From Ramicandelaber brevisporus (Eukaryota > Kickxellomycota > Ramicandelaberales > Ramicandelaberaceae), in contig MU603124.1 of assembly GCA_025201865.1 (NCBI GenBank), positions 7,305 through 19,336 of the forward strand: a stretch of DNA of 12,032 bases, given 5' to 3'. Numbering within the stretch: the stretch's first letter is position 1; each line of letters begins with the position of its first letter. Below are positions 5,889 through 12,032 of the stretch, piece by piece. Under the pieces are notes generated by a model. The model searched no databases. It saw only the letters and a program-made list of their open reading frames with translations, and was not told the origin of the DNA. The position numbers and the translations under genes were made by a program.

Positions 5889-8012
5889 ATGATGCAAAGA
5901 AGCGGGTTAATGCGTGGCGCTCTCGGGCAGATCACGACTGGTCGACTGCAGATCTGCACTGTTAGAACAGCTGGACTACGATGTATTCACTCCACAGCTA
6001 ATGTGTTTGCCAGACCAGCGAAATCTCCAGCCGCAAAAGACAAAGCAACTCGACAGCCCAAAAAGATGTCAAAGCGCCAGGTTGAGCATGCCATATACTT
6101 GGATTCTATCGATGATATGCTCGATTCAGTAGAGTCCTCTACAAACTGGCAAACTATCGAGTTGGCACGTCCACCTAAGCTTCCACGAAATGCAGGCCAA
6201 GTCAGGGAATTGCATGCTGCACTTACTAAGGCATTTACTAGACCAAAGCTGGTTGAATATCTCAAGGTGCATAACTTGCCAACAACTGGACTAAAGAGTG
6301 AACTAGTCGATAGAGTTATTTACGGTGCATGGGGAATTTCTAATTATGAAAAAATGGCAAAAAGTGATAAAATAGCAAGAGATGGAATGAAAAGCAGTGA
6401 ATACGAATCATTTGCCAGAATTACTCCAAGCAGACTGAGGAGACTAGTAGAATCATTTGGAGAAGATACTGGCAGTTCAACTCGTATCAAGCTTTCGACT
6501 GAATTATGCGAGGCGTTGAAGATGGAGGCTCAAGGTGATAAAAGCTGGGCAGACAGCTTGATTCAAAGAGGAGTGGACGTAGATGTGGATACAGATGTAG
6601 ATGTGGATATGGATATTGTCGCAGAGGATAACTTTGATCATGGTATTGAGCCTCATAATAGACATTCACGTTCTGATAATGATGGATACAAAACATATGA
6701 GAAGACCGAGCCCACCATTTTGGTCAAACTAGTTGGTTTTCAGTCAGATGTGAATACAGTCTGCAACTCTATTGAGCAAGATCGAACGATACACTGGAAT
6801 CTAGATGTTACAGACTTAGCTAAAAGTGATGAACATGGCAGATTTGATGAAAAGTTAACCTCATTGTCAAAATTAGTCAACGCTGCATTTGATAGCCATT
6901 TAACACTTCATTCCGGTGGTAAAGCTCAAAAGACTATAGTGAGAATTGGTGGTACTTCGGAACTTGACCTTGAAACACCCGCGCGAATGATTGTGGAAGG
7001 TCTTGTGAGTGATAGCGTGAAGAATGACTTGGTGTTAGTTTCATCGAATGGTTCAGCCAATCCATCGTACAGTTTAATGCCTGCAATTGCTGATCCATCG
7101 CATGCACTCAGCGACCTCAATAAACACTCTCAACTGCTCCGGTTAACTTGCAATGACGCAGCCGCAAACAGCGAGCAAAATCAGTTTCATTTCAATGTCA
7201 CTGACTTTACAGCGAGATTACTTGATACAAATGCGGTATCCAAGAATGGCAACCAATCGTTGCGTGAGTTACATCAGAACACCATTGCATCCATGGAGGA
7301 GAAGATGGCAGCAATTCCATCAGATGGAGACGAGTCCTTGAATGTACATTCATCTTTAATCACTGGTCGCACGTATCTGCGGCCGCGCAATTTTGTATTT
7401 GATGAACATGTCAAACTAGCATCATTCCTCAGCACAATCGATGATCAAACGTCAACTTCCAAAGTGTGTGAACGGCTGGATGCCATGAACCTGGTACCGT
7501 TACTATCACCCGCTCTGCCCAAGTGGCTAGATCCATCTCGGTTACAGCTGGATGTCAACTCTGTGCGATTCTTGGTAAAATATCGAGTCAATGTTGCTGG
7601 TAACAAGACATTCATTGCAAATGTGGGATATAGACGCAATAAAAGTGAACTCTCCAAGCCAGAATGCAGCACGGAGTTTATTTACAGCGAGCAGAATACA
7701 ATTGTCTCATCCAGCGATGGCAACGGTGACTATGCACTGCAGTATTCGCTGCGATCAAGCCCTGCTATCTCTACTGAATTCTACGATTCAATGAGCAACC
7801 TGTCTCAATTCATTGTAAACAGTCGTGGAATGAAGCATTTGAATAGCGCTGGCATTCCAAGGCTGCCCAGCCAACAACAGAAATTGGTGAACATTGAGTA
7901 TGAATGTCGCATGCCGCTAGCTGATAGTCCTGATATTGAGTTTGTGCAGATGTCACGGCCAATGGATCGGATACCAACAACGACAATGTTCCTTGAGTTT
8001 AAGAAATTTTAG
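5889..8012 (+). CDS. Probable mitochondrial SLS1-like inner-membrane regulator
   Basis: 707 aa. The first 40 residues are rich in Arg, lack acidic residues and contain RCIHST, a classic mitochondrial presequence. Residues about 105-150 (LHAALTKAFTRPKLVEYL then LPTTGLKSELVDRVIYGAWGI) form a SAP-like helix-turn-helix of the kind that opens fungal SLS1 proteins. In yeast, Sls1 is a mitochondrial inner-membrane-associated protein that links transcription to translation of mtDNA-encoded subunits. A short Asp-Val-Asp repeat (about 229-243) sits in a linker. The rest (about 275-707) has no motif I can name; its alternating strand-like segments and length (yeast Sls1 is about 640 aa) fit the family. 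No confident TM helix was seen. ATG 5889 is followed directly by a second ATG at 5892. Third codon positions are more AT-rich than in the ODC gene. The mitochondrial location is fairly safe; the family name is tentative. Confidence 0.55.
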   Translation: MMQRSGLMRGALGQITTGRLQICTVRTAGLRCIHSTANVFARPAKSPAAKDKATRQPKKMSKRQVEHAIYLDSIDDMLDSVESSTNWQTIELARPPKLPRNAGQVRELHAALTKAFTRPKLVEYLKVHNLPTTGLKSELVDRVIYGAWGISNYEKMAKSDKIARDGMKSSEYESFARITPSRLRRLVESFGEDTGSSTRIKLSTELCEALKMEAQGDKSWADSLIQRGVDVDVDTDVDVDMDIVAEDNFDHGIEPHNRHSRSDNDGYKTYEKTEPTILVKLVGFQSDVNTVCNSIEQDRTIHWNLDVTDLAKSDEHGRFDEKLTSLSKLVNAAFDSHLTLHSGGKAQKTIVRIGGTSELDLETPARMIVEGLVSDSVKNDLVLVSSNGSANPSYSLMPAIADPSHALSDLNKHSQLLRLTCNDAAANSEQNQFHFNVTDFTARLLDTNAVSKNGNQSLRELHQNTIASMEEKMAAIPSDGDESLNVHSSLITGRTYLRPRNFVFDEHVKLASFLSTIDDQTSTSKVCERLDAMNLVPLLSPALPKWLDPSRLQLDVNSVRFLVKYRVNVAGNKTFIANVGYRRNKSELSKPECSTEFIYSEQNTIVSSSDGNGDYALQYSLRSSPAISTEFYDSMSNLSQFIVNSRGMKHLNSAGIPRLPSQQQKLVNIEYECRMPLADSPDIEFVQMSRPMDRIPTTTMFLEFKKF

Positions 8013-8216
8013 ATAAATTGCCATCAATTTCAGTGCGTGTTTAAATCCAATCTGCTTTTAATAGACGAAAAATACAAGCAAGAAATACAAGCAAGAAATA
8101 CAAGCAAGAAATAAAAGCAAGAAATAAAAGCAAGAAAGCAAGCAAGCAAGAAGGCGAGGTAGATCAGCTGAAATTACGCAAAATAAAACAAGAAAAAGCT
8201 ACAGACAGTTGGATAG
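8013..8216 (+). promoter_or_regulatory. Intergenic region with 13-bp repeats before the L1-domain gene
   Basis: 204 bp between tandem + strand genes. It must carry the 3' end of the SLS1-like gene and the promoter/leader of the next one. AATAAA hexamers occur in repeat copies 4 and 5 (near 8110 and 8123) and again near 8182. The remainder is A-rich leader. Confidence 0.55.
8070..8150. repeat. Five-copy 13-bp tandem repeat plus AAGC run
   Basis: Units of AAATACAAGCAAG begin at 8070, 8083, 8096, 8109 and 8122. The first three are identical; the last two carry AAATAAAAGCAAG, a C-to-A change that creates AATAAA. From 8135 the tract decays into AAGC repeats up to about 8150. Confidence 0.92.
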
Positions 8217-9752
8217 ATGGCAGGAAAACAGAACGGCGGTGCAGCAACACCAAAGCAGACGCCAAAGGGCAAGCAGCAGCAGCAGCCTGCCAAGGCTACG
8301 ACTCCAGCCAAATCTGCAGCTCAGAAGCCACAGACTCCAAAGCCAGCACAGCAGCAGCAGAAGCAGCAGACGCCAAAGAAGAACGAAAAGCCGGCGAAGG
8401 AATCATCGACACCAGCAAAGGAGAAGGCAACGCCAGCAAAGGAGACAGCGAAGACGACAGCGACGACGACGACGACGCCAGCAAAGTCAGCCAAACAGTC
8501 AAAGCAGCAAACACCAAAGAAGCAGCAGAAGGAAGAGCCAAAGGCCGAGAAGCCAGCTGAGCCAGTCGAGGCTGACTCTGACTCTGATGACTCTGACGAC
8601 AAGACCAGCGCTACTTCTGCAGCAGTGTCCAATGGAGTGACCCTGGTTGAGAATGACCGGGTTCTGAAGGCTGCAAAGGCATTGCTCGACTATCACCAAA
8701 AGCGCGAGTCTGAGGCTGAGAAGGCTGCCACTAGCACCGGCGTATCCGCTCTTCCAATGGGCGACGCCGATGATGCCGAGGCAGTTGGCCTTGATGACCC
8801 AATTCTTCTCACATTCACTCTGAAGCAGATTCCAAACTCAAAGGGCGGCCGTGCTGCACCAAAGGCTCATCCAATCCAGCTTGTCCATCCAATCTACGCA
8901 CGTGGTACTTCGGTCTGTCTGATTACAAAGGACCCGGAGGAAGACTACGAGAAGCGCATCGAGGAGTCCAAGATTGTGTTCCCAAAGCAGGTCAAGTCTT
9001 TTGATCCAATCCCAGCATCCTCAGCTGTGAAGCAGGTTGTTGGAGTGTCTCGTTTGCACAAGAACTTTACTCAGCACGAAGCTCGTCGTCACTTGAGAGA
9101 TGAGTTTGACCTGTTTGTTGCTGACGAAGCTGTGCTGCCGATGCTTTCCAAGAAGCTCGGCAGCAAGTTCTTTGAGGCAAAGAAGCAGCCTATTGGTATC
9201 AAGATCACTCCATCCTCCAACATTGGCGCCGCCATCGGTCAGGTATTGTCGGCGACTGTGATGCACCAGACTGTGGGCGATTCGCTTGCGGTTAAGATTG
9301 CATCGGCGTCGTGGCATACTCCGGAACAGGTGACTGCAAATGTTCAGGCGGCATTGCCAGTCATTGCGGCAAAGATTCCAGGAGGCTGGAAGAATGTGCT
9401 GGCAGTCGGCATCAAGACAACAAAGTCTCCACAGCTGCCATTCTACAAGAGTCTGCCATCTAGCGAGGACTCTGGCATCATCACATCATTCAAGAAGCAA
9501 CAGAAGGCTGCAGCTTCAGCTCCAGCTTCAGCTCCAGCTGCTGACACTGCTGCCGCCGCTGAATCTGCTGCTGCTGTAGATTCTAAGAAGACAGATGTTC
9601 CAGCCGAGTCTACTGAGCAGGTTAACAACAGCAAGAAGCGGAAACAAGCCGATGACTCGAACAAGAGCAAGGGCAAGAACACTGAAGTCGCTAAGGAGGC
9701 ACCACAGCAGCAGCCAAAGCGCACCAGAAAATCCAACACTACTAAAGCTTAA
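8217..9752 (+). CDS. Ribosomal L1-domain nucleolar protein (RSL1D1/Cic1/Utp30 type)
   Basis: 511 aa. Residues about 145-410 match the L1-domain family used in ribosome assembly: DRVLKAAKALLDYH (147-160), PILLTFTLKQIP (195-206), HPIQLVHPIY, VCLITKDPEEDYE (233-245), VVGVSRLHKNF (274-284), the hallmark FDLFVADEAVLPMLSKKLG (297-315), and KKQPIGIKI (322-330). The family includes yeast Cic1/Nsa3 and Utp30 and human RSL1D1, acting in nucleolar pre-rRNA processing. The N-terminal 115 residues are a Lys/Pro/Gln tail with repeated TPAK/TPKK units, followed by an acidic serine patch (DSDSDDSDD, 120-128) that looks like a CK2 target. The C-terminal tail has Ala-rich sequence and basic NLS-like clusters (KKRK, 473-476; KRTRK, 501-505). 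The long tails on both sides resemble RSL1D1 more than the shorter yeast proteins; Cic1 versus Utp30 orthology cannot be settled by eye. Confidence 0.85.
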   Translation: MAGKQNGGAATPKQTPKGKQQQQPAKATTPAKSAAQKPQTPKPAQQQQKQQTPKKNEKPAKESSTPAKEKATPAKETAKTTATTTTTPAKSAKQSKQQTPKKQQKEEPKAEKPAEPVEADSDSDDSDDKTSATSAAVSNGVTLVENDRVLKAAKALLDYHQKRESEAEKAATSTGVSALPMGDADDAEAVGLDDPILLTFTLKQIPNSKGGRAAPKAHPIQLVHPIYARGTSVCLITKDPEEDYEKRIEESKIVFPKQVKSFDPIPASSAVKQVVGVSRLHKNFTQHEARRHLRDEFDLFVADEAVLPMLSKKLGSKFFEAKKQPIGIKITPSSNIGAAIGQVLSATVMHQTVGDSLAVKIASASWHTPEQVTANVQAALPVIAAKIPGGWKNVLAVGIKTTKSPQLPFYKSLPSSEDSGIITSFKKQQKAAASAPASAPAADTAAAAESAAAVDSKKTDVPAESTEQVNNSKKRKQADDSNKSKGKNTEVAKEAPQQQPKRTRKSNTTKA

Positions 9753-9933
9753 AACTAGTTAATAACAATATTGTTTAACGATAGCTTTCTACAACTATGT
9801 CTATGTATTGTATCGTTCTAGATCAATCCTGTTTTCCATGGTTCAGTGTTTGACTGTATCTACATGTGCTCATCATCCACAGTTAAAGCTTTGAGAATAG
9901 CTGGATGCTCCAGAACTCGAGAACAGTAAAAAA

Positions 9934-10037
9934 AAAAGAAAAAAGAAAACAGAAAACAAACAGAAATAGTTTAAAATCTGCAGTCGAGATCAGCAATCGT
10001 GTAAAGTGCAATGAAGCTGTGTGGTCAGTGCAAGCAA
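9934..10037 (+). repeat. Direct repeat copy 1 (104 bp, leader plus start of HIT-finger gene)
   Basis: This segment is repeated 128 bp downstream at 10062-10165, with a single difference (A at 9943, C at 10071) across 104 positions. It covers an A-rich tract, the leader AGTTTAAAATCTGCAG..., the ATG and codons for MKLCGQCKQ. The near identity implies a recent duplication, or an assembly artefact. Confidence 0.93.
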
Positions 10038-10097
10038 TGGTCAGTGCAAGCAAGACTATCCAAAAGAAAACAGAAAACAGAAAACAAACAGAAATAG
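10011..10097 (+). other. Upstream ORF made from a duplicated gene start
   Basis: ATG 10011 lies in repeat copy 1 and encodes MKLCGQCKQ, the same nine residues that begin the real HIT-finger protein. It then reads into unrelated sequence (WSVQARLSK...) and stops at TAG 10095-10097 after 28 residues. It is in a different frame from the main ORF (128-bp offset) and ends 41 bases before its ATG. If transcription starts upstream of 10011 it would act as a uORF and should lower translation of the main ORF. If the second leader copy drives its own start site it would be bypassed. Confidence 0.7.
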
Positions 10098-10165
10098 TTT
10101 AAAATCTGCAGTCGAGATCAGCAATCGTGTAAAGTGCAATGAAGCTGTGTGGTCAGTGCAAGCAA
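10062..10165 (+). repeat. Direct repeat copy 2 (104 bp, leader plus functional start)
   Basis: Second copy of the 104-bp duplication; it contains the functional ATG at 10139. Between the copies a 16-bp piece of the repeat (TGGTCAGTGCAAGCAA) is present a further time at 10038-10053, directly after its occurrence at 10022-10037, followed by eight unique bases. Confidence 0.93.
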
Positions 10166-10777
10166 GAGGCTGCCAAGTACAAGTGTCCAGCTTGTGTTAC
10201 GCCATATTGCTCACTAGCGTGCTTCAAGTTACACAAACAGGACAGTTGTCAACCTGCGGGTCAGCCTCAACCTCAGTCTCAGTCTCAACCCTCGGTTGCT
10301 GAAGCAACAGAAGTAGCGACAACAACGGCGACAACGACAGCGACAACTATAGCAACTACTCCAAATCCAGAAGATGTTGCTGCAACTAGTGGGATAGTTG
10401 GCGAGGAAGATGCTGCCATTTACGGGCTCACAGCTGATATGCTCGCTCAATTACGATCAAACAAAGCATTGCTTGAGCATCTTCAGAATGATCAAGTTCG
10501 TTCCATCATGAAAGACTTGGCGGCAGCATCAGCAGACGAGCTGGCGGCAATTCGACAACGGCATATTGAAATCGAGAGAAAACGACTGGCGGCCACATCA
10601 CCAGCTGAGGCAATTGCGGCTGTCACAGCCGAGTTTGCAGATGTGGTGCCATCGGACAAGCAAGTTGCTATGGAAACCATTGAGAGGCTAAGGCACTCAT
10701 ATCCCGGATTTAATGACGCAGTGTCCGAGATTCAAAGGGCTCTTGACCCATCCTCAACAACACTAACACCTTCATAA
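10139..10777 (+). CDS. HIT-type zinc-finger protein (ZNHIT3/Hit1-like)
   Basis: 212 aa. An N-terminal HIT finger has all eight ligands: Cys4, Cys7, Cys16, Cys19, Cys24, Cys28, His32 and Cys37, in the C-x2-C, C-x2-C, C-x4/x3-C, H-x4-C pattern. The spacing fits HIT rather than MYND. A Gln/Ser/Pro then Thr/Ala low-complexity linker (41-75) follows. The C-terminal helical half begins with YGLTADMLAQLRSNKALLEHLQNDQVRSIMKDL (95-127), resembling the leucine-rich helix of small HIT proteins that carry 'L-x-N-x-x-(L/V)R-x-(I/L)M' motifs. Single-HIT proteins with this plan (ZNHIT3, yeast Hit1) assist box C/D snoRNP assembly; this one may do the same. ATG 10139 is chosen because it places the finger at residue 4, as is typical. 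The alternative ATG at 10011 leads only to a short uORF. Precise subfamily is uncertain. Confidence 0.83.
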   Translation: MKLCGQCKQEAAKYKCPACVTPYCSLACFKLHKQDSCQPAGQPQPQSQSQPSVAEATEVATTTATTTATTIATTPNPEDVAATSGIVGEEDAAIYGLTADMLAQLRSNKALLEHLQNDQVRSIMKDLAAASADELAAIRQRHIEIERKRLAATSPAEAIAAVTAEFADVVPSDKQVAMETIERLRHSYPGFNDAVSEIQRALDPSSTTLTPS

Positions 10778-10886
10778 ATCGGCATGCTGTTATTATTTGT
10801 TTTTCCTTCAAGCAATGTCTATTTCCGCGTGACCGGCATATTTTTGTTCATCGATTGGGGGTAAAGGGGGCAAGCCTGCGTCAACA

Positions 10887-10942
10887 TGTGTGTGTGTCCG
10901 TTTGTGTTTGCGAGTGTGTGTGTTTGTGAGTGTTTGTGTGTA
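10887..10942. repeat. TG-rich simple sequence
   Basis: Interrupted TG/TTTG repeats in the upstream region of the ODC gene. Confidence 0.8.
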
Positions 10943-11276
10943 GCCCTATCGCCGAGTCACTTCAGTTCGCTTCGCTTCATCTCGTCTCTTCTGGCAACTC
11001 TCTGTTTTGATTTCAACTTTTTCAACCAACTAGACAACTTCAGCAAGGCGACACAAGTCCCACATAGACCTCCCACAGCAGCTCTTTCTTCTTCCCCCTC
11101 TTCCAAACGGCGTATTCTTTGTTATTGCTGACCGCTTCCAAATAGTCAGCAGCTCTCTTGTATCTTGCACACCCTCCAAAGCGCTCGGAGGCTTGTGCAC
11201 TGCCCAAGACGTCTCGTTTCACCGTTTCTCTCGTTTCCAAAGTCGTGCGTGTTCCGCCCGCACCGCCGTGGTGGTG

Positions 11277-11384
11277 GTAAGCATCAACCCATCCAAACTA
11301 ACAGCAGCAGCTATCACAGCGCACTAGCATAAGTTATTGACGCGCACGACACATTGCTTCCTTCACTCTCTCCTTCTCTCCCAG
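11277..11384 (+). other. Candidate 5' UTR intron of the ODC gene
   Basis: A good donor-like GTAAGC at 11277 is followed by candidate branch sequences CTAAC (11298-11302) and TTGAC (11336-11340), a long C/T tract (11355-11380) and CAG ending at 11384. An alternative acceptor TTTAG ends at 11400, just before the ATG. The arrangement is what a short fungal leader intron looks like, but there is no coding constraint to confirm it. Confidence 0.3.
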
Positions 11385-11406
11385 TCCTAGTCCGGTTTAG
11401 CATCAA

Positions 11407-12032
11407 ATGACCATCTCGGTTATTGTGCCGCCCGATATCGTCCGCCCTGAAGTGGTAACCAAGCCCAAGACTGGCTGGCCCGAGATTGGGTCATTCATCC
11501 AGCCGTACCAGTCCGTCGTTGAGGCCATGCATGCCAAAGTCAAGCAAGGCGGCGTGGAGGATGCCTTCTTTGTCGCTGATTTGGCCAGCGTTGTTCGCCA
11601 GTACGCCCAGTGGCGCGCCGAGCTTCCACGCATCGAGCCATTCTACGCTGTCAAGTGCAACCCCGACCCGGTTGTTGTTGCTCTGCTGGCTGAGCTTGGT
11701 GCCAACTTTGACTGCGCATCCAAGGAGGAGATTCGCCGCGTGATTGCCACGGGCACCCCAAATGCCGCGTCCCGCATCATCTACGCCAACCCGTGCAAGG
11801 CTGCATCGCACCTGCGCTTTGCCGCCGAGAGCGGTGTCCAGATGATGACTTTTGACAATGCCGACGAGCTGCACAAGATCAAGAAGCACCACCCAACTGC
11901 TGGTCTGCTGCTGCGCATCATTACCGACGACTCCAAGTCGCTGTGCCAGTTTGGTCTCAAGTTCGGTGCTCACTTGGACCGCATCAAGCCGCTCCTGTCG
12001 CTGGCCAAGGAGCTCGAGCTGAACATTCTCGG
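11407..12032 (+). CDS. SPE1: Ornithine decarboxylase, N-terminal part (cut by window end)
   Basis: 208 complete codons from ATG 11407, still open at the window edge, so the C-terminal half is missing. It is a PLP enzyme that makes putrescine from ornithine, the first step of polyamine synthesis, in the cytosol. The barrel-domain landmarks are unmistakable: the PLP-lysine motif FYAVKCNPDP with Lys83, LGANFDCASKEEI (97-109), RIIYANPCK (123-131), MTFDNADEL (147-155), LLLRIITDDSKS (167-178) and FGLKFGAHL (182-190). The catalytic Cys (360 in the human enzyme) lies beyond the window. A 40-residue N-terminal lead includes the GSFIQPYQSVVEA segment. Codon third positions are strongly C/G-biased compared with the SLS1-like gene, as expected for a highly expressed gene. 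Antizyme-binding and degradation signals cannot be judged from this part. Confidence 0.97.
   Translation, partial: MTISVIVPPDIVRPEVVTKPKTGWPEIGSFIQPYQSVVEAMHAKVKQGGVEDAFFVADLASVVRQYAQWRAELPRIEPFYAVKCNPDPVVVALLAELGANFDCASKEEIRRVIATGTPNAASRIIYANPCKAASHLRFAAESGVQMMTFDNADELHKIKKHHPTAGLLLRIITDDSKSLCQFGLKFGAHLDRIKPLLSLAKELELNIL

Larger units (their letters stand above)
9753..10138 (+). promoter_or_regulatory. Intergenic region and duplicated leader of the HIT-finger gene
   Basis: 386 bp. The first part (9753-9930) is AT-rich with a perfect 12-bp palindrome (AACAATATTGTT, 9764-9775) just after the L1-domain stop. From 9934 it is the first copy of a tandem duplication that includes the downstream gene's leader, start codon and first nine codons. 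No other gene is supported. Confidence 0.6.
10778..11406 (+). promoter_or_regulatory. Intergenic region and long leader of the ODC gene
   Basis: 629 bp without a supported gene. It has a T-rich probable 3' end after 10777, a TG-rich simple tract (10887-10942), then pyrimidine-rich sequence typical of the other promoters in this window. A reading frame from ATG 10886 across the TG tract encodes low-complexity Cys/Val peptide and is not believed. A possible 5' UTR intron is listed separately. Confidence 0.5.

Noticed and set aside
8070-8150. CRISPR-like array
   Set aside because: Units are contiguous 13-mers without spacers, in a eukaryotic intergenic region; this is a minisatellite.
8209-8640. 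Arg/Gln-rich frame overlapping the start of the L1-domain gene
   Set aside because: Frame shadow of the CAG/AAG-rich N-terminal tail; the main frame contains the L1 domain.
9934-10165. Duplicated segment as a transposon terminal repeat or intron
   Set aside because: No target-site duplication or inverted ends were seen, the copies are adjacent direct repeats of gene sequence, and no AGGT exists in the repeat to allow exact GT-AG removal.
10886-11131. 81-codon frame from ATG 10886 upstream of ODC
   Set aside because: Its first third is the TG microsatellite read as Cys/Val; no homology or composition typical of a protein.

Overview
The window looks like a gene-dense, intron-poor nuclear segment from a fungus, most likely an early-diverging (zygomycete-grade) one. 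The reasons are: intact ORFs without visible introns, pyrimidine-rich leaders full of microsatellites, a Fis1 gene, a probable fungal SLS1-type mitochondrial gene, and trypsin-fold (S1) proteins with a C-terminal membrane anchor. Kickxellomycotina (Coemansia-like) would fit, but that placement is a guess.

Layout. 1-669: non-coding, with a strong 57-nt hairpin at 30-86 and CT, TG and CAGCAC microsatellites. 670-2427 (+) and 3462-5018 (+): tandem paralogous type I membrane proteins. Each has a signal sequence, a trypsin-fold ectodomain, a Gly/Ser/Asn stalk, one TM helix with a shared 12-residue start, and a low-complexity Tyr/Pro/Ala cytoplasmic tail. In both, the catalytic His and the catalytic Ser are replaced while the structural cysteines, GWG and Asp remain, so they read as pseudoproteases. 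5243-5692 (-): Fis1. 5889-8012 (+): a probable mitochondrial SLS1-like protein, divergent from Fis1 across a 196-bp shared promoter. 8217-9752 (+): a nucleolar ribosomal-L1-domain protein (RSL1D1/Cic1/Utp30 type). 10139-10777 (+): a HIT-type zinc-finger protein (ZNHIT3/Hit1-like). Its 5' UTR and first nine codons are tandemly duplicated upstream, creating a decoy uORF. 11407-end (+): ornithine decarboxylase, cut off by the window edge.

How the genes relate. Two mitochondrial genes (fission; inner-membrane expression) share a promoter. Two nucleolar or snoRNP-type genes (L1-domain, HIT finger) follow, and then a polyamine-synthesis gene; all of these are housekeeping or growth functions. The tandem membrane pseudoproteases are the unusual part. 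Their architecture resembles fungal surface sensors such as the WSC and Mid2 types, with a dead protease fold as the outside module. That role is inference; the missing catalytic residues are seen directly.
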